64,000 bases of DNA from Rhodococcus sp. 1163 (GCF_002091985.1 NZ_MKKX01000033.1:62001-126000), one strand, 5' to 3'; positions 1-8,756 are shown, counted from the stretch's first letter. The notes: generated by a model from the sequence alone, not told the origin. Numbers and translations are program-made.

Positions 1-558
1 AAACGGCTTGTCGTAGAGCGCCTGGTAGACACGTGGTCCGAGAAATCCGATGAGCGCTTCGGGTTCGGCGACCGTCACGTGCGCCAACGAACCCCACGAT
101 GCGAATACTCCACCCGTCGTCGGGTTTCGCAGATAGACCAGATACGGCAATCCCGCCTGCTTGTGCATCGTGACGGCGGCTGCGATCTTGACCATCTGCA
201 CGAAGGCGAGGGTGCCCTCCTGCATCCGGGTTCCGCCGGACGTCGGCGACGCGATCAGCGGCAGCTTTTCGGCGGTGGCACGTTCGATTGCAACGACGAT
301 TCGTTCGGCAGCTGCCACACCGATAGACCCTGCCAAGAAGCCGAACTCGCACGCGATGACCGCTACCCGACGGCCGTCGACCGTGCCGGAGCCGGTCAGC
401 ACCGATTCGTCGACGCCGGTCTTCTCTCTGGCTGCCTCGAGGTCGGCTGCGTAGGCGGGGCCGGGGGAGACGTCGAGGGGGGTGGTGTCCCAGGAGACGA
501 ACGATCCGCCGTCGAGAACTGCATCGAGTATCTCGGCGGCGGATGTTCGTGGGCTCAT
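1..558 (-). CDS. accD3: Acyl-CoA carboxylase carboxyltransferase, AccD3-like (3' end outside window)
   Basis: This is the carboxyltransferase half of a biotin-dependent acyl-CoA carboxylase, which moves the carboxyl group from carboxybiotin to an acyl-CoA. The 186 visible residues read in frame from an ATG at 558 to the window edge. They hold the crotonase-like core with GGTRMQEG and the stretch around TTGGVFASWGS that binds CoA and biotin. The sequence agrees closely with mycobacterial AccD3 (Rv0904c, about 495 residues), so roughly 300 residues lie outside. The start is 10 bp after the ABC permease stop, so it may be read from that operon. I see no strong ribosome site before the ATG. The family is certain; the substrate of AccD3 is not settled. 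Confidence 0.9.
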   Translation of the reverse strand, partial: MSPRTSAAEILDAVLDGGSFVSWDTTPLDVSPGPAYAADLEAAREKTGVDESVLTGSGTVDGRRVAVIACEFGFLAGSIGVAAAERIVVAIERATAEKLPLIASPTSGGTRMQEGTLAFVQMVKIAAAVTMHKQAGLPYLVYLRNPTTGGVFASWGSLAHVTVAEPEALIGFLGPRVYQALYDKPF

Positions 559-568
559 GGTGGGAAGC

Positions 569-1762
569 TTAGCGAGCGAACGCTTCCTTCCACGTGACGG
601 TCTTGCCGATGCGCAGGATGGACCGCTGGTAGATCTTTGCAGCGACGACGGCGAGGGCCGCGGTGGTCGCGAGCATGATCAGGGCGGTTCCGACAATCTG
701 GTAGACCGGCGCGACTCCGGCGGCGATGCGTAGCGGCATCATGACCGCGGAGAACGGTGGGATCCAACTGAGCACACTGCTCAGGGTGCTCTCCGGGTCG
801 CCGACGGAGTAGAAGGCGGAGAAGAACATTGCCATGATCAGCAGCAGTAGAGGCATCGTCGTGGAGTTGACGTCTTCCTGCCGCGAGACCATCGACCCGC
901 CCGCGGCGTAGAGCACCGCGAAGAAGGCGAAGCCGAGGATGAACCAGCCGAGGGTACCGGCGAACACGCTGATCGCGGCGCCGGTGACGGTCAGAACTCC
1001 GGTGGCGAGGCCGGTGCCGACGCCCGCGACTCCGTACATGGCGAGTTGAAGGATTCCGACGGCACCGATGCCGATTATCTTGCCCCACAGCAGTTGTAGT
1101 GGACGCACGGTCGACAGGAGCAGTTCGACGACACGCGAGGACTTCTCCTCGACGACGCCCATCGCGACGTACATGCCGAAGCCGATGATCTGCGCGTAGA
1201 GGATGAACACTGCGGACAGTGCCAGTGCAGTGCGTTGTCCCGCTTCGGGATCTGGCGGATCGATGGCGTCGACGGTGACGGTCGCCGCGGTGGTGGCAGC
1301 AGCCAACGCGGCGCGATCGGCACCCTGTGCGTCGAGAGCGGTGTCGGTCGCGTGCGTCTGGACGCTGCTTTCGATGATGGCCCGCAGTGTTCCGGTCAGT
1401 TCGGAATCGGTGATCGCGGTGTAGGCCCCTGCATTCTCGGGCACGAGTGCCACGGCAACCTCGCCCGATTCGACGTCACTGCGCGCGGCAGCGGCGTCGG
1501 AGAGTTCGCGGATCTCGACTGGATTGCCGACGGCATCCCCGGTGGCCTGCAGTACCGACGCTATCGACTGATCGCCGACGACGCCGATGACGTCCCGGTC
1601 GTCGTCACCGCCGGAGAAGATGGAGAAGGCGATGATGCCGCCGACGATGGCGGCGAGGATGATGATGTTGCTGATGACGAAGCTCTTCTTCATCACCTGT
1701 ACCGCGAATTCGCGCTTGGCGATCAAACGTATCGCCCGGGTGGAGGTCAGTTTTTCGCTCAT
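569..1762 (-). CDS. ABC-2 type exporter permease
   Basis: This is a 397-residue integral membrane subunit of an ABC exporter of the NatB/ABC2_membrane_3 type. One N-terminal membrane helix (about residues 26-48) is followed by an extracytoplasmic domain of about 130 residues. A cluster of about five helices fills the C-terminal half, with the conserved cytoplasmic stretch VVEEKSSRVVELLLSTVRP that usually contacts the ATPase. Its start overlaps the ATPase stop by 4 bp (ATGA), so the two are translationally coupled and should form one transporter. The substrate cannot be told; relatives export sodium, drugs or peptides. Confidence 0.87.
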   Translation of the reverse strand: MSEKLTSTRAIRLIAKREFAVQVMKKSFVISNIIILAAIVGGIIAFSIFSGGDDDRDVIGVVGDQSIASVLQATGDAVGNPVEIRELSDAAAARSDVESGEVAVALVPENAGAYTAITDSELTGTLRAIIESSVQTHATDTALDAQGADRAALAAATTAATVTVDAIDPPDPEAGQRTALALSAVFILYAQIIGFGMYVAMGVVEEKSSRVVELLLSTVRPLQLLWGKIIGIGAVGILQLAMYGVAGVGTGLATGVLTVTGAAISVFAGTLGWFILGFAFFAVLYAAGGSMVSRQEDVNSTTMPLLLLIMAMFFSAFYSVGDPESTLSSVLSWIPPFSAVMMPLRIAAGVAPVYQIVGTALIMLATTAALAVVAAKIYQRSILRIGKTVTWKEAFAR

Positions 1763-2652
1763 GCCACTACCGCCTCTCGAAACAGATCACTCAGCGATGG
1801 TTTGTGGACGGAGAATTCGTGTACGGGGCCGGTGGCCAGTGCGGCATGCAGGACGTCCTGATCGGAGGCGCCCTGCTTCAGGCTGAGCACGAAGTGTCCG
1901 TCGCGCTGACTCAGGGTGGTGACTCCGGCAATGCTGTCGGCCCATCCTGGAGTGGCTGCAGGTGCATGCACCTGCAGCTGTGCGTCGCCGGATCCGCGGA
2001 GTTCGTCGACGGTTCCGACTGCCCGCATCGAGCCGGCGGCGATGATGCCGACCCGATCGCACAGTCGCTGTACCAGGTCGAGCTGATGGCTCGAGAAGAT
2101 GACGGGCACTCCTGCAGCGGCTTTCTCGCGTAACACCTCGCTCATGACGTCGACGGCTACTGGATCCAGTCCGGAGAACGGTTCGTCGAGAACGAGAACA
2201 GCGGGGTCGTGCACGAGGGCCGCAGCGAGCTGCACACGTTGTTGATTGCCAAGACTCAGTGCGTCGACGGTATCGCCGAGCCGCGAGGATATTCCGAGTC
2301 TCTCGGTCCAGCGCTGTACCGCATCCTTGGCAGCGGAAGACGAGAGGCCATGCAGCTCAGCGAGATACGCCAGCTGAGGGCCGACCTTCATCTTGGGATA
2401 GAGTCCACGTTCCTCGGGCATGTAGCCGATGGTGCGGCGTACTTCGAGGTCCACGGGCTTTCCGCCGAGCAGGACCTGTCCGGAGTCGGCGGACAGTACG
2501 CCGAGCGCGATGCGCATGGTGGTGGTTTTGCCTGCGCCGTTACTGCCCACGAAGCCGAACAGTTCGCCGGGGCGGACGTCGAAGCTCAGTGCGTCGAGGG
2601 CGATGGTGTCGCCGTAGCGTTTGGAGATGGAGTCGATCGTGAGGGTACTCAT
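1759..2652 (-). CDS. ABC exporter ATP-binding protein
   Basis: This 297-residue cytoplasmic ATPase drives the permease next to it. Walker A is GSNGAGKTTT near residue 36. The signature is the variant LSLGNQQR, as in NatA-like exporters, and it is followed by Walker B VLVLDEPFSGLD and a switch histidine in SSHQLD. The last 80 or so residues form the small C-terminal domain (DUF4162-like) common in this exporter class. It lies 12 bp after the upstream membrane protein and overlaps the permease by 4 bp, so it is in the middle of a regulator/membrane protein/ATPase/permease operon. The substrate is unknown. Confidence 0.9.
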   Translation of the reverse strand: MSTLTIDSISKRYGDTIALDALSFDVRPGELFGFVGSNGAGKTTTMRIALGVLSADSGQVLLGGKPVDLEVRRTIGYMPEERGLYPKMKVGPQLAYLAELHGLSSSAAKDAVQRWTERLGISSRLGDTVDALSLGNQQRVQLAAALVHDPAVLVLDEPFSGLDPVAVDVMSEVLREKAAAGVPVIFSSHQLDLVQRLCDRVGIIAAGSMRAVGTVDELRGSGDAQLQVHAPAATPGWADSIAGVTTLSQRDGHFVLSLKQGASDQDVLHAALATGPVHEFSVHKPSLSDLFREAVVA

Positions 2653-2664
2653 GGTCCCTTTCGG

Positions 2665-3201
2665 TCAGAGGTCTTCTGGATCGGGGTCGGGGGTTATCCA
2701 CGCGAGAATCAAAGCGGGAGAGCAGATTCCGGCCAGCAATGCGGTCAGTGTCCAGAGGGCTCCCGCGTAGGCAAGGCGATCGTTCTCGATCCAGGTCGAG
2801 AGGAAGATCAGCGCGATGACCGACACCATCACCAGGCCCTGGGTCACCGTCAGCCCGATAGAGCGAGCTTCGTTGCGCTGCTGGACTTCCCACTCGTCGA
2901 GTGCGCCCGCCGGGGCGTCGCTGTGTCGTCCGGACACCGTTTGCAGCATTGTCCACAGCACGAGGAACGCCGCGGTGGCCGGCAACCAGGCGAGGGGAGC
3001 CCACTGCGAGAAAAGGGAAAGAATGGAAATCGCCAGGAGCGTGAAGAGAACGGCTACGACGGCAACCCCTAGGATGCGTCGACGCCGCTGGGTGCGCCAC
3101 GTCGGGAGCCAGTGTCGTGTCTTGGCGTCGTTCTCGAGAAAGCGTCGGGTTCGAAATGCCTGGTAGCGGGTCAAAATATCCGCGGCGTCGGGTGTGGTCA
3201 T
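2665..3201 (-). CDS. Four-helix membrane protein of unknown function
   Basis: I do not recognise this 178-residue protein. About 45 basic, hydrophilic N-terminal residues (RTQRRRR just before the membrane) precede two hydrophobic helices at roughly 46-95. A polar loop with GALDEWEVQQRNEARS comes next, and two more helices at about 118-170 end in an acidic tail. The start overlaps the stop of the XRE regulator by 4 bp, and the ABC ATPase follows after 12 bp. The gene order XRE regulator, small membrane protein, ABC exporter suggests a sensor or accessory subunit of the exporter, but nothing in the sequence proves it. Confidence 0.75.
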   Translation of the reverse strand: MTTPDAADILTRYQAFRTRRFLENDAKTRHWLPTWRTQRRRRILGVAVVAVLFTLLAISILSLFSQWAPLAWLPATAAFLVLWTMLQTVSGRHSDAPAGALDEWEVQQRNEARSIGLTVTQGLVMVSVIALIFLSTWIENDRLAYAGALWTLTALLAGICSPALILAWITPDPDPEDL

Positions 3202-3470
3202 GGGCTCTTCTCCCTTCGATACAACTCTGCGGAGAGCGGTCCGAACTCTTCTCGCGAGAACACTGCTTCCACTGGTAGGTGGAAGACATCGCAGATTCGC
3301 AATGCGAGATCGAGACTCGGGTAGTGGTCACCACGTTCGAGGGCGCCCACCGTCTGGGGGTTCACTTCGACGAGTTCGGCAAGTTGCGCGCGGCTCATCT
3401 TTCGTTCTGCCCGCAGAACTCCCACCCGGTTGTAGATCGGGAGCGTGTTGCCACGCTTTATGGGGCTCAT
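3198..3470 (-). CDS. Small XRE-family transcriptional regulator
   Basis: This 90-residue protein is little more than a lambda-repressor-type helix-turn-helix. The segment from about residue 15 to 70 fits the HTH_3 fold, with recognition-helix region VNPQTVGALERG and the typical PSLDLALRICDVFHLPVEAVF that follows. It resembles the short YozG/YvaO-like repressors that head operons for membrane proteins and ABC exporters. It is the first gene of its operon and overlaps the next gene by 4 bp. The 38-bp upstream gap contains an imperfect inverted repeat, so autoregulation is likely though unproven. Confidence 0.85.
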   Translation of the reverse strand: MSPIKRGNTLPIYNRVGVLRAERKMSRAQLAELVEVNPQTVGALERGDHYPSLDLALRICDVFHLPVEAVFSREEFGPLSAELYRREKSP

Positions 3471-3508
3471 GTATCAAAGTGTTGTATAAACCCAACGATT
3501 CGTCAACC
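3471..3508 (-). promoter_or_regulatory. Probable promoter/operator of the XRE-ABC operon
   Basis: This AT-rich gap separates the end of the ABC-F gene from the XRE start. Reading on the minus strand it contains TATACAACACTTTGATA, an imperfect inverted repeat (TATACAA / TTTGATA arms, two mismatches) about 5 bp before the ATG. That is a reasonable place for a repressor to block its own operon. Assignment rests on position and composition only. Confidence 0.4.
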
Positions 3509-5143
3509 CTACATTTCTGACAACTTCCCGTCGGACATCACCCAGCGTCGCGTACTGCGCACCGTTGAGAGCATCCGTCGATCATGCGTGACCAGCAGCA
3601 ATGTTCCTTCGAAGTTCTCCATCGCCCGCTCGAGCTGCTCGATCGCCGGGAGGTCCAGATGGTTCGTCGGCTCGTCGAGTACCAGGAGATTGACTCCTCG
3701 CGCCTGCAACAGGGCGAGCGCGGCGCGAGTCCGCTCACCCGGAGACAAGGATCCTGCGGGCCTCAATGCGTCGTCTCCACGGAGACCGAATTTCGCCAAC
3801 AGAGTGCGGACTTCGGCGTCGGGCCAATCGGGAACCGCGGCGCTGAGCGAGTCGGACACCGTCGCAACACCGGTGAAAAGCTCACGCGCCTGGTCGATTT
3901 CGCCGATCGCGACACCCGAACCCAATGATGCAGTGCCCTCGTCCGGCACCAACTTGCCCAGCAACACCGACAGCAACGTCGTCTTGCCCGACCCGTTCTC
4001 ACCGGTGATGAGAATGCGATCACCCCACTCGATCTGCGTCGTCACCGGACCGAAAGTGAACGCCGGGCGAGTAACCACGGCGCCGCTCAGCACCGAAACG
4101 ACGGTGCCGCTACGCGGAGCGCTCGCGATCTCCATCCGCAGTTCCCACTCCTTACGCGGTTCCTCGACGACTTCGAGCCGCTCGATTCTGCGCTGGGTCT
4201 GCCGAGCCTTCGCCGCCTGCTTCTCGGTCGATTCGGCACGAGTCTTCCGCGCGATCTTGTCGTTGTCGGGGGCTTTACGACGGGCGTTGCGAACCCCGGA
4301 CTCCATCCAGTTGCGTTGCATCTGGGCGCGCGATTCCAACGAGGACTTGGTGTCGGCGAACTCGTCGTACTTCTCACGCGCATGCTGCCGAGCGATCTCA
4401 CGCTCGGCCAGATACGACTGATAGCTGCCGTCGTAGACGTCGATTCGGTGCTGCGCTCGATCGAGCTCGACGATGCCGGTGACAGTGCGCTCGAGGAATT
4501 CACGATCGTGACTGACGACGACGATCGCCGCACGAGTGTCGACGACGAATCGCTCCAACTGTTCCAACCCGGCGAGGTCGAGATCGTTGGTCGGCTCGTC
4601 GAGCAGCAGGATGTCGTAACGCGCCAGCAGGATCGCAGCCAACCCGGCTCGGGCAGCCTGCCCACCGGAGAGTGAGGTCATCAAGACCTCTCCGCCGGTG
4701 TCGAGACCCAGCTCTGCCAGGACCTTCTCGGCGCGCTCGGCCAGATCGGCACCACCGAGTGCGAGCCACCGCTCCAGCGCCGGGGTGTACAGATCCTCGC
4801 CATCGCCGGATCCGAGTGCTTCCGCCGCAGCATTCATCGACTCCTCGGCCAGAGTGACACCCGTCCGGCGCCCGAGGAATTCGACAACCTTCTCACCTGG
4901 AACACGCTCGGGTTCCTGAGCGAGATAGCCGACAGTGGCATCGGGCGGAGAGGTGTAGATATCACCCTCGAAATCTGCTGTCCCGACGCCTGCCAACAGC
5001 GTCAACAAGGTGGACTTACCGGCCCCGTTGGCACCGACAAGTCCGATGACGTCCCCTTCCGTGACGGTGAGGAAAAGGCCGGAGAAAAGCGTTCGGTCGC
5101 CGTGGAAAGCCGCAAGATCGTCCACGCGCAAGGTTGCAGTCAC
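3509..5143 (-). CDS. ABC-F family ATPase (translation/antibiotic-response type)
   Basis: This soluble protein carries two ABC ATPase domains in one chain and no membrane helices, which defines the ABC-F family. Members act on the ribosome, many relieving stalling or antibiotic inhibition. The first Walker A is GANGAGKST with signature LSGGQAAR and Walker B LLLDEPTNDLD; the second is GENGSGKTT with LSPGERTR and LVLDEPTNHLD. Between them is a charged, helical linker of about 70 residues. I place the start at a GTG at 5143, giving 544 residues, because the longer open frame runs into the tandem repeat just upstream. Which ABC-F subgroup it belongs to cannot be told. Confidence 0.88.
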   Translation of the reverse strand: MTATLRVDDLAAFHGDRTLFSGLFLTVTEGDVIGLVGANGAGKSTLLTLLAGVGTADFEGDIYTSPPDATVGYLAQEPERVPGEKVVEFLGRRTGVTLAEESMNAAAEALGSGDGEDLYTPALERWLALGGADLAERAEKVLAELGLDTGGEVLMTSLSGGQAARAGLAAILLARYDILLLDEPTNDLDLAGLEQLERFVVDTRAAIVVVSHDREFLERTVTGIVELDRAQHRIDVYDGSYQSYLAEREIARQHAREKYDEFADTKSSLESRAQMQRNWMESGVRNARRKAPDNDKIARKTRAESTEKQAAKARQTQRRIERLEVVEEPRKEWELRMEIASAPRSGTVVSVLSGAVVTRPAFTFGPVTTQIEWGDRILITGENGSGKTTLLSVLLGKLVPDEGTASLGSGVAIGEIDQARELFTGVATVSDSLSAAVPDWPDAEVRTLLAKFGLRGDDALRPAGSLSPGERTRAALALLQARGVNLLVLDEPTNHLDLPAIEQLERAMENFEGTLLLVTHDRRMLSTVRSTRRWVMSDGKLSEM

Positions 5144-5152
5144 ACTGCAAGT

Positions 5153-5220
5153 ATCTCTGGGTCGTTCCGCAGGCTCCACTCCCGTCATCTCTGGGTCGTT
5201 CCGCAGGCTCCACTCCCGGC
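5153..5220. repeat. Tandem pair of a 34-bp unit
   Basis: Two adjoining copies (5153-5186 and 5187-5220) differ only near the end (GTC versus GGC). A truncated third copy (ATCTCAGA) follows. The minus-strand core reads GGAGCCTGCGGAACGACCC. The pair lies between the divergent ABC-F and aldo/keto reductase genes, within 10 bp of the ABC-F start. It could be a dispersed intergenic element or part of the promoter region; one window cannot decide. Confidence 0.8.
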
Positions 5221-5283
5221 ATCTCAGATCCTCAGGAACAGATCCTCGGGAACAGACTCGTCCGGTCACCCGTTGGCATTCGT

Positions 5284-6132
5284 ATGACCTTTTCTTCCGA
5301 AACCAGTACCGTCCCGACAATCGTGCTCAACGACGGGCATGCGATTCCGCAGCTCGGATTCGGTGTGTGGCAGGTTCCGGACGACGGTGCCCAAGCTGCA
5401 GTAGCCGAGGCGCTGAAGGTGGGCTACCGCAGCATCGACACCGCGAAGGTGTACGAGAACGAAACCGGCACCGGGAAGGCTGTCGCCGAGTCCGGCATCG
5501 CCCGCGACGAGCTGTTCATCACCACCAAGCTGTGGAACGACGACCAGGGATACGACTCGACGCTGAAGGCGTTCGACGCCAGTATGGCCAGGCTCGGGCT
5601 CGATTACCTGGACCTGTACCTCATCCATTGGCAGCAGCTCGATCGCAACAAGTACATCGAGACGTTCAAGGCATTCCAGGCGCTGAAGGCAGACGGCCGT
5701 ATCGGCTCCATCGGCGTCTCCAACTTCACCATCCCGACGCTCGAGAGGTTGATCGAGGAGGTCGGGGAGACCCCGTCGGTGAATCAGGTCGAGGTTCATC
5801 CGCACTTCGTGCAGACCGAACTGCGCGCGTTCCATACCGAGAAGGGCATCGCTACCGAGGCGTGGAGCCCGCTGGGTTCCGGAACCGTCCTGGACGACCC
5901 GGCGCTCGCCCCGATCGCCGAAGCGCACGGGGTAACCCCAGCTCAGGTTGTACTTCGTTGGCACATCCAGCACGGCAACGTGGTGATCCCCAAGTCGGTG
6001 ACTCCGAAGCGGATCGCGAGCAACTTCGACGTGTTCGGCTTCGAGCTGACCAACGACGAGGTTGCACAGATCAATGCACTCGACACGGTCGACGGGCGTA
6101 CCGGCCCTGATCCGGACAAGTTCAGCAGCTAG
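5284..6132 (+). CDS. Aldo/keto reductase
   Basis: This 282-residue protein is a NADPH-dependent aldo/keto reductase of the 2,5-diketo-D-gluconate reductase type (AKR5-like), a TIM barrel that reduces aldehydes and ketones. The catalytic residues are in place: Asp and Tyr in IDTAKVYENE, Lys in FITTKLW and His in DLYLIHWQ. The NADP-binding end VIPKSVTPKRIASNF is also typical. The ATG at 5284 matches the usual N-terminus (PTIVLNDGHAIPQLGFGVW follows); longer frames run through the repeat. It stands alone and its natural substrate is not evident. Confidence 0.92.
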   Translation: MTFSSETSTVPTIVLNDGHAIPQLGFGVWQVPDDGAQAAVAEALKVGYRSIDTAKVYENETGTGKAVAESGIARDELFITTKLWNDDQGYDSTLKAFDASMARLGLDYLDLYLIHWQQLDRNKYIETFKAFQALKADGRIGSIGVSNFTIPTLERLIEEVGETPSVNQVEVHPHFVQTELRAFHTEKGIATEAWSPLGSGTVLDDPALAPIAEAHGVTPAQVVLRWHIQHGNVVIPKSVTPKRIASNFDVFGFELTNDEVAQINALDTVDGRTGPDPDKFSS

Positions 6133-6152
6133 TTCGCCACTAGGGTGGCCCC

Positions 6153-6995
6153 ATGGCCTTCCCGCTTGCAGGCAAGACGATTGCCCTCACGGCCGAGCGC
6201 CGGGCAGAAGAGTTCGCGGTGATGCTGGAGCGTCGCGGTGCGGCCACGGTGCACGTACCCGCGATTCACGTGCTGCCGTTGCTCGACGACTCCGAGCTGC
6301 GTGAGGTGACCGAGGGCATCGTCGCGTCGCCACCGGAAATGGTGGTGATCAGTACGGCCGTCGGTTTTCGTGGATGGCTCGACGCGGCCAAGGAGTGGAA
6401 CACCGAAGACGAGCTTCTCGAAGCTCTCAGGGCCTCGCGCATCGTTGCGCGAGGCCCTAAGGCGCGAGGTGCGATTCGCGGCGTCGGGCTTCGTGAGGAA
6501 TGGTCGCCGACCACCGAGGCGTCTCAGGAGGTGGCCGACCACCTCGAAGCCGAAGGTATTGCCGGTGTCGATGTCGCAGTCCAACTGCACGGCACCATCA
6601 CCGAATGGGAACCGACGATTCATCTGAGTGAATCGCTCACCGGCCTCGGCGCTAGAGTGCGCCCCATACCCGTCTACCGCTGGATCCGACCGGTGGATCA
6701 GCGCCCACTGGTGAACTTGTTGGGCAAGATTCTCGATCACGAAGTCGACGTCGTCACCTTCACCAGTGCCCCGGCCGTCGCGTCGCTGCTGTCGACGGCG
6801 AAGGACAACGGAATGCTCGAGCAGGTCCTTGCGGCGCTGAAGGGCCCGGTTGCCGCGATCTGTGTCGGCCCGGTCACCTCCGCGCCCCTGGATGTACTCG
6901 GTGTCCCGACGCGGATGCCGGACCGCGCGCGGCTGGGAAGTCTCGCCAAGTTCGTCATCGAGGAGCTGAGTGACCAGGCGCCCCGTCCCGCCTGA
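6153..6995 (+). CDS. HemD-like (uroporphyrinogen-III synthase fold) protein
   Basis: This 280-residue protein has the two-domain HemD fold, recognisable from the N-terminal GKTIALTAERRAEEFAVMLERRGA and the C-terminal VVTFTSAPAVASLL...VAAICVGPVT. True HemD closes hydroxymethylbilane to uroporphyrinogen III. It is closer to the mycobacterial Rv0260c group, where a HemD domain is joined to an OmpR-type DNA-binding domain. Here that second domain is absent and the protein ends just after the HemD domain. The catalytic role is therefore unsure. A 12-bp perfect hairpin (6429-6458) lies inside the gene. Confidence 0.75.
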   Translation: MAFPLAGKTIALTAERRAEEFAVMLERRGAATVHVPAIHVLPLLDDSELREVTEGIVASPPEMVVISTAVGFRGWLDAAKEWNTEDELLEALRASRIVARGPKARGAIRGVGLREEWSPTTEASQEVADHLEAEGIAGVDVAVQLHGTITEWEPTIHLSESLTGLGARVRPIPVYRWIRPVDQRPLVNLLGKILDHEVDVVTFTSAPAVASLLSTAKDNGMLEQVLAALKGPVAAICVGPVTSAPLDVLGVPTRMPDRARLGSLAKFVIEELSDQAPRPA

Positions 6996-7043
6996 TGAGA
7001 CAGATGCTGGGACATGTGGAGTTGTGCGCATAACGTCACAGGC

Positions 7044-7835
7044 ATGACTACGATCGAACCTCATACGATCAGCGAAGCTGCTGACCGCCTTGCGACTGCG
7101 ACTGCGACTTCCACTCCGTGTTCACCCGTCCGGGACCTCATCGGCAGTGAGGACGTGGACGCCGCTTACCTGGTCCAGACGCGCAATATCGAGGCGCTTG
7201 TCGCTTCCGGACGCACCGTCGTAGGGCGAAAGATCGGTTTGACTTCTCCCGCTGTGCAGAAGCAGATGAGTGTCGATCAGCCTGATTTCGGTGTTCTTCT
7301 CGACGACATGGATTGCACGCAGGACGACGCGGTCGACTTCAGCCGGCTACTGCAGCCACGGATCGAAGCCGAGATCGCCTTCACTGTTTCCCGTGACATC
7401 GAAGTGCCCATCGATGCCGATACCGCTCCGGATTACGTGAGCAAGGTCTTCGCGGCATTCGAAATCGTCGACAGCCGAGTGGTCGACTGGGACATCAGCT
7501 TGGCCGATACCGTGGCGGACAACGCTTCTTCCGGTCTGTACGTTCTCGGAGATTCCCTCGACCGCGGCGATGCCCCGAATCTCGAAGAGGTCGAGATGAC
7601 GCTGTACGCCGATGGAGAGCAGGTCTCGACGGGTAAGGGATCCGATTGCCTCGGCAGCCCCTGGGCCGCATTTGCGTGGTTGGCGAACACCAGCTTGTCC
7701 TACGGTTCACCGTTGCGTGCAGGAGAAGTCGTTCTATCCGGTGCACTCGGCCCGATGGTCTCGGTGACCGCAGGCTCGACCTACTCTGCATCGATTACCG
7801 GAATCGGTGACGTCACAGCGGTATTCACTGCGTGA
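7044..7835 (+). CDS. hsaE: 2-hydroxypenta-2,4-dienoate hydratase, HsaE/MhpD family
   Basis: This enzyme adds water to a 2-hydroxy-2,4-dienoate made by meta-cleavage hydrolysis, giving a 4-hydroxy-2-oxo acid. In steroid breakdown it acts on the ring-A fragment released by HsaD. The 263 residues carry the family hallmarks GRKIGLTSPAVQKQM near the N-terminus, metal-site acids in RIEAEIAF, and GSPLRAGEVVLSGALGPM near the end. The ATG at 7044 fits the usual family start. The aldolase and acetaldehyde dehydrogenase (HsaF, HsaG) that usually follow are missing; the next gene is a convergent SDR. A near-palindrome GTTGTGCGCATAAC (7021-7034) sits 10 bp before the start. Confidence 0.88.
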   Translation: MTTIEPHTISEAADRLATATATSTPCSPVRDLIGSEDVDAAYLVQTRNIEALVASGRTVVGRKIGLTSPAVQKQMSVDQPDFGVLLDDMDCTQDDAVDFSRLLQPRIEAEIAFTVSRDIEVPIDADTAPDYVSKVFAAFEIVDSRVVDWDISLADTVADNASSGLYVLGDSLDRGDAPNLEEVEMTLYADGEQVSTGKGSDCLGSPWAAFAWLANTSLSYGSPLRAGEVVLSGALGPMVSVTAGSTYSASITGIGDVTAVFTA

Positions 7836-7847
7836 CGTCACCGATTC
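7801..7847. terminator. Perfect 16-bp hairpin overlapping the hsaE stop
   Basis: The arms GAATCGGTGACGTCAC (7801-7816) and its complement (7832-7847) match over 16 bp around a 15-nt loop. The hairpin includes the last codons and stop of hsaE and lies 10 bp from the stop of the convergent SDR. It is well placed to end transcription in both directions. No long T-run follows, as is common for actinobacterial terminators. Confidence 0.7.
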
Positions 7848-7856
7848 GGGTGTGCG

Positions 7857-8693
7857 TCAGCCGGTGACGCGCGCGGCGTTTCCGGCGTCGACCGGAAGCA
7901 CCGTGCCGCTGATATGTGCACTTGCTTCAGCGGCGAAGAACAGGACGACGCGGGTGATCTCCTCCGCGTCGAGCCACGGCACCGGCTGCGCATGCAGGGA
8001 TTGGAAGATGGGCGCGACGTCGTCTGCGGTCGGCTTTTCGAGGTCCGGCCGCATCATCGCGTACAGGGAATCATTGTGAATCATGGGAGTTGAAATGTTT
8101 CCCGGTGCAATCGTGTTCACGGTGATTCCGTGGGGTGCCAGATCCAGTGCGGCACTCTTGCTGAGGCCGATGACCCCCCACTTCGACGCTGCGTAGGCGG
8201 CCATATTGGTGTTTCCGGCGCGGCCCAGCATGGATGAGATCGTAATGATTCGCCCGTATCCACGACTGATCATCCCCGGTGCGACAGCACCGACGGTGTT
8301 GAAGACTCCGGTCAGGTTGGAGCCGATGGTTTCTGCCCACTGAGCTTCGGACATCGACTGCACCGGCGCGGCGACCGATACGCCGGCATTCGCGACAGCG
8401 ATGTCGATGCGGCCCAGTTCTGACTCGGCGCGCTCCACGAGCGAGTTCATCGCCTGACGGTCACTGGTGTCGAAGGTGGCGCTGATCGCCTTGCGTCCGG
8501 TTGCCTGCACAAGCCGGACCGTCTCGTCGAGATCGTCCTGTGTGGCAAGCGGATACCGCACGACGTCGCGGTCCTCGCAACGATCGCACAGCACCACGTC
8601 GGCGCCTCGCTCAGCGAAAGCGATTGCGTGAGAGCGTCCTTGGCCTCGTGCTGCGCCGGTGATCAGGGCGACTTTGCCATCGAAACGTTCCAT
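7857..8693 (-). CDS. Mycofactocin-type SDR dehydrogenase
   Basis: This 278-residue short-chain dehydrogenase has the nucleotide motif TGAARGQGRSHA and the insert after the second strand (DVVRYPLATQDDLDETVRLV). Both are diagnostic of the mycofactocin-coupled SDR family, whose bound NAD does not exchange and which passes electrons to mycofactocin. The catalytic set is present: NAG, Ser in ITISSM, and YAASK. It is the last gene of an SDR operon (9497-10438, 8757-9500, then this). In this setting a hydroxysteroid dehydrogenase acting on a ring or side-chain alcohol is the best guess; position and stereochemistry are unknown. Confidence 0.88.
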   Translation of the reverse strand: MERFDGKVALITGAARGQGRSHAIAFAERGADVVLCDRCEDRDVVRYPLATQDDLDETVRLVQATGRKAISATFDTSDRQAMNSLVERAESELGRIDIAVANAGVSVAAPVQSMSEAQWAETIGSNLTGVFNTVGAVAPGMISRGYGRIITISSMLGRAGNTNMAAYAASKWGVIGLSKSAALDLAPHGITVNTIAPGNISTPMIHNDSLYAMMRPDLEKPTADDVAPIFQSLHAQPVPWLDAEEITRVVLFFAAEASAHISGTVLPVDAGNAARVTG

Positions 8694-8756
8694 ATGTAGT
8701 TCTCCTCCTGGTTGGTCTCTACCTCGGTGATGTTCAATGCAGCGGGTCGATCGACG

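Noticed and set aside
5144-5320. N-terminal extension of the ABC-F protein through the tandem repeat
   Set aside because: The extra 59 residues are low-quality sequence translated from repeat DNA; a GTG at 5143 gives the normal family start.
6429-6458. A 12-bp perfect hairpin inside the HemD-like gene
   Set aside because: It is terminator-like but lies in mid-gene, where the reading frame continues with good HemD sequence. I see no reason to call it functional.
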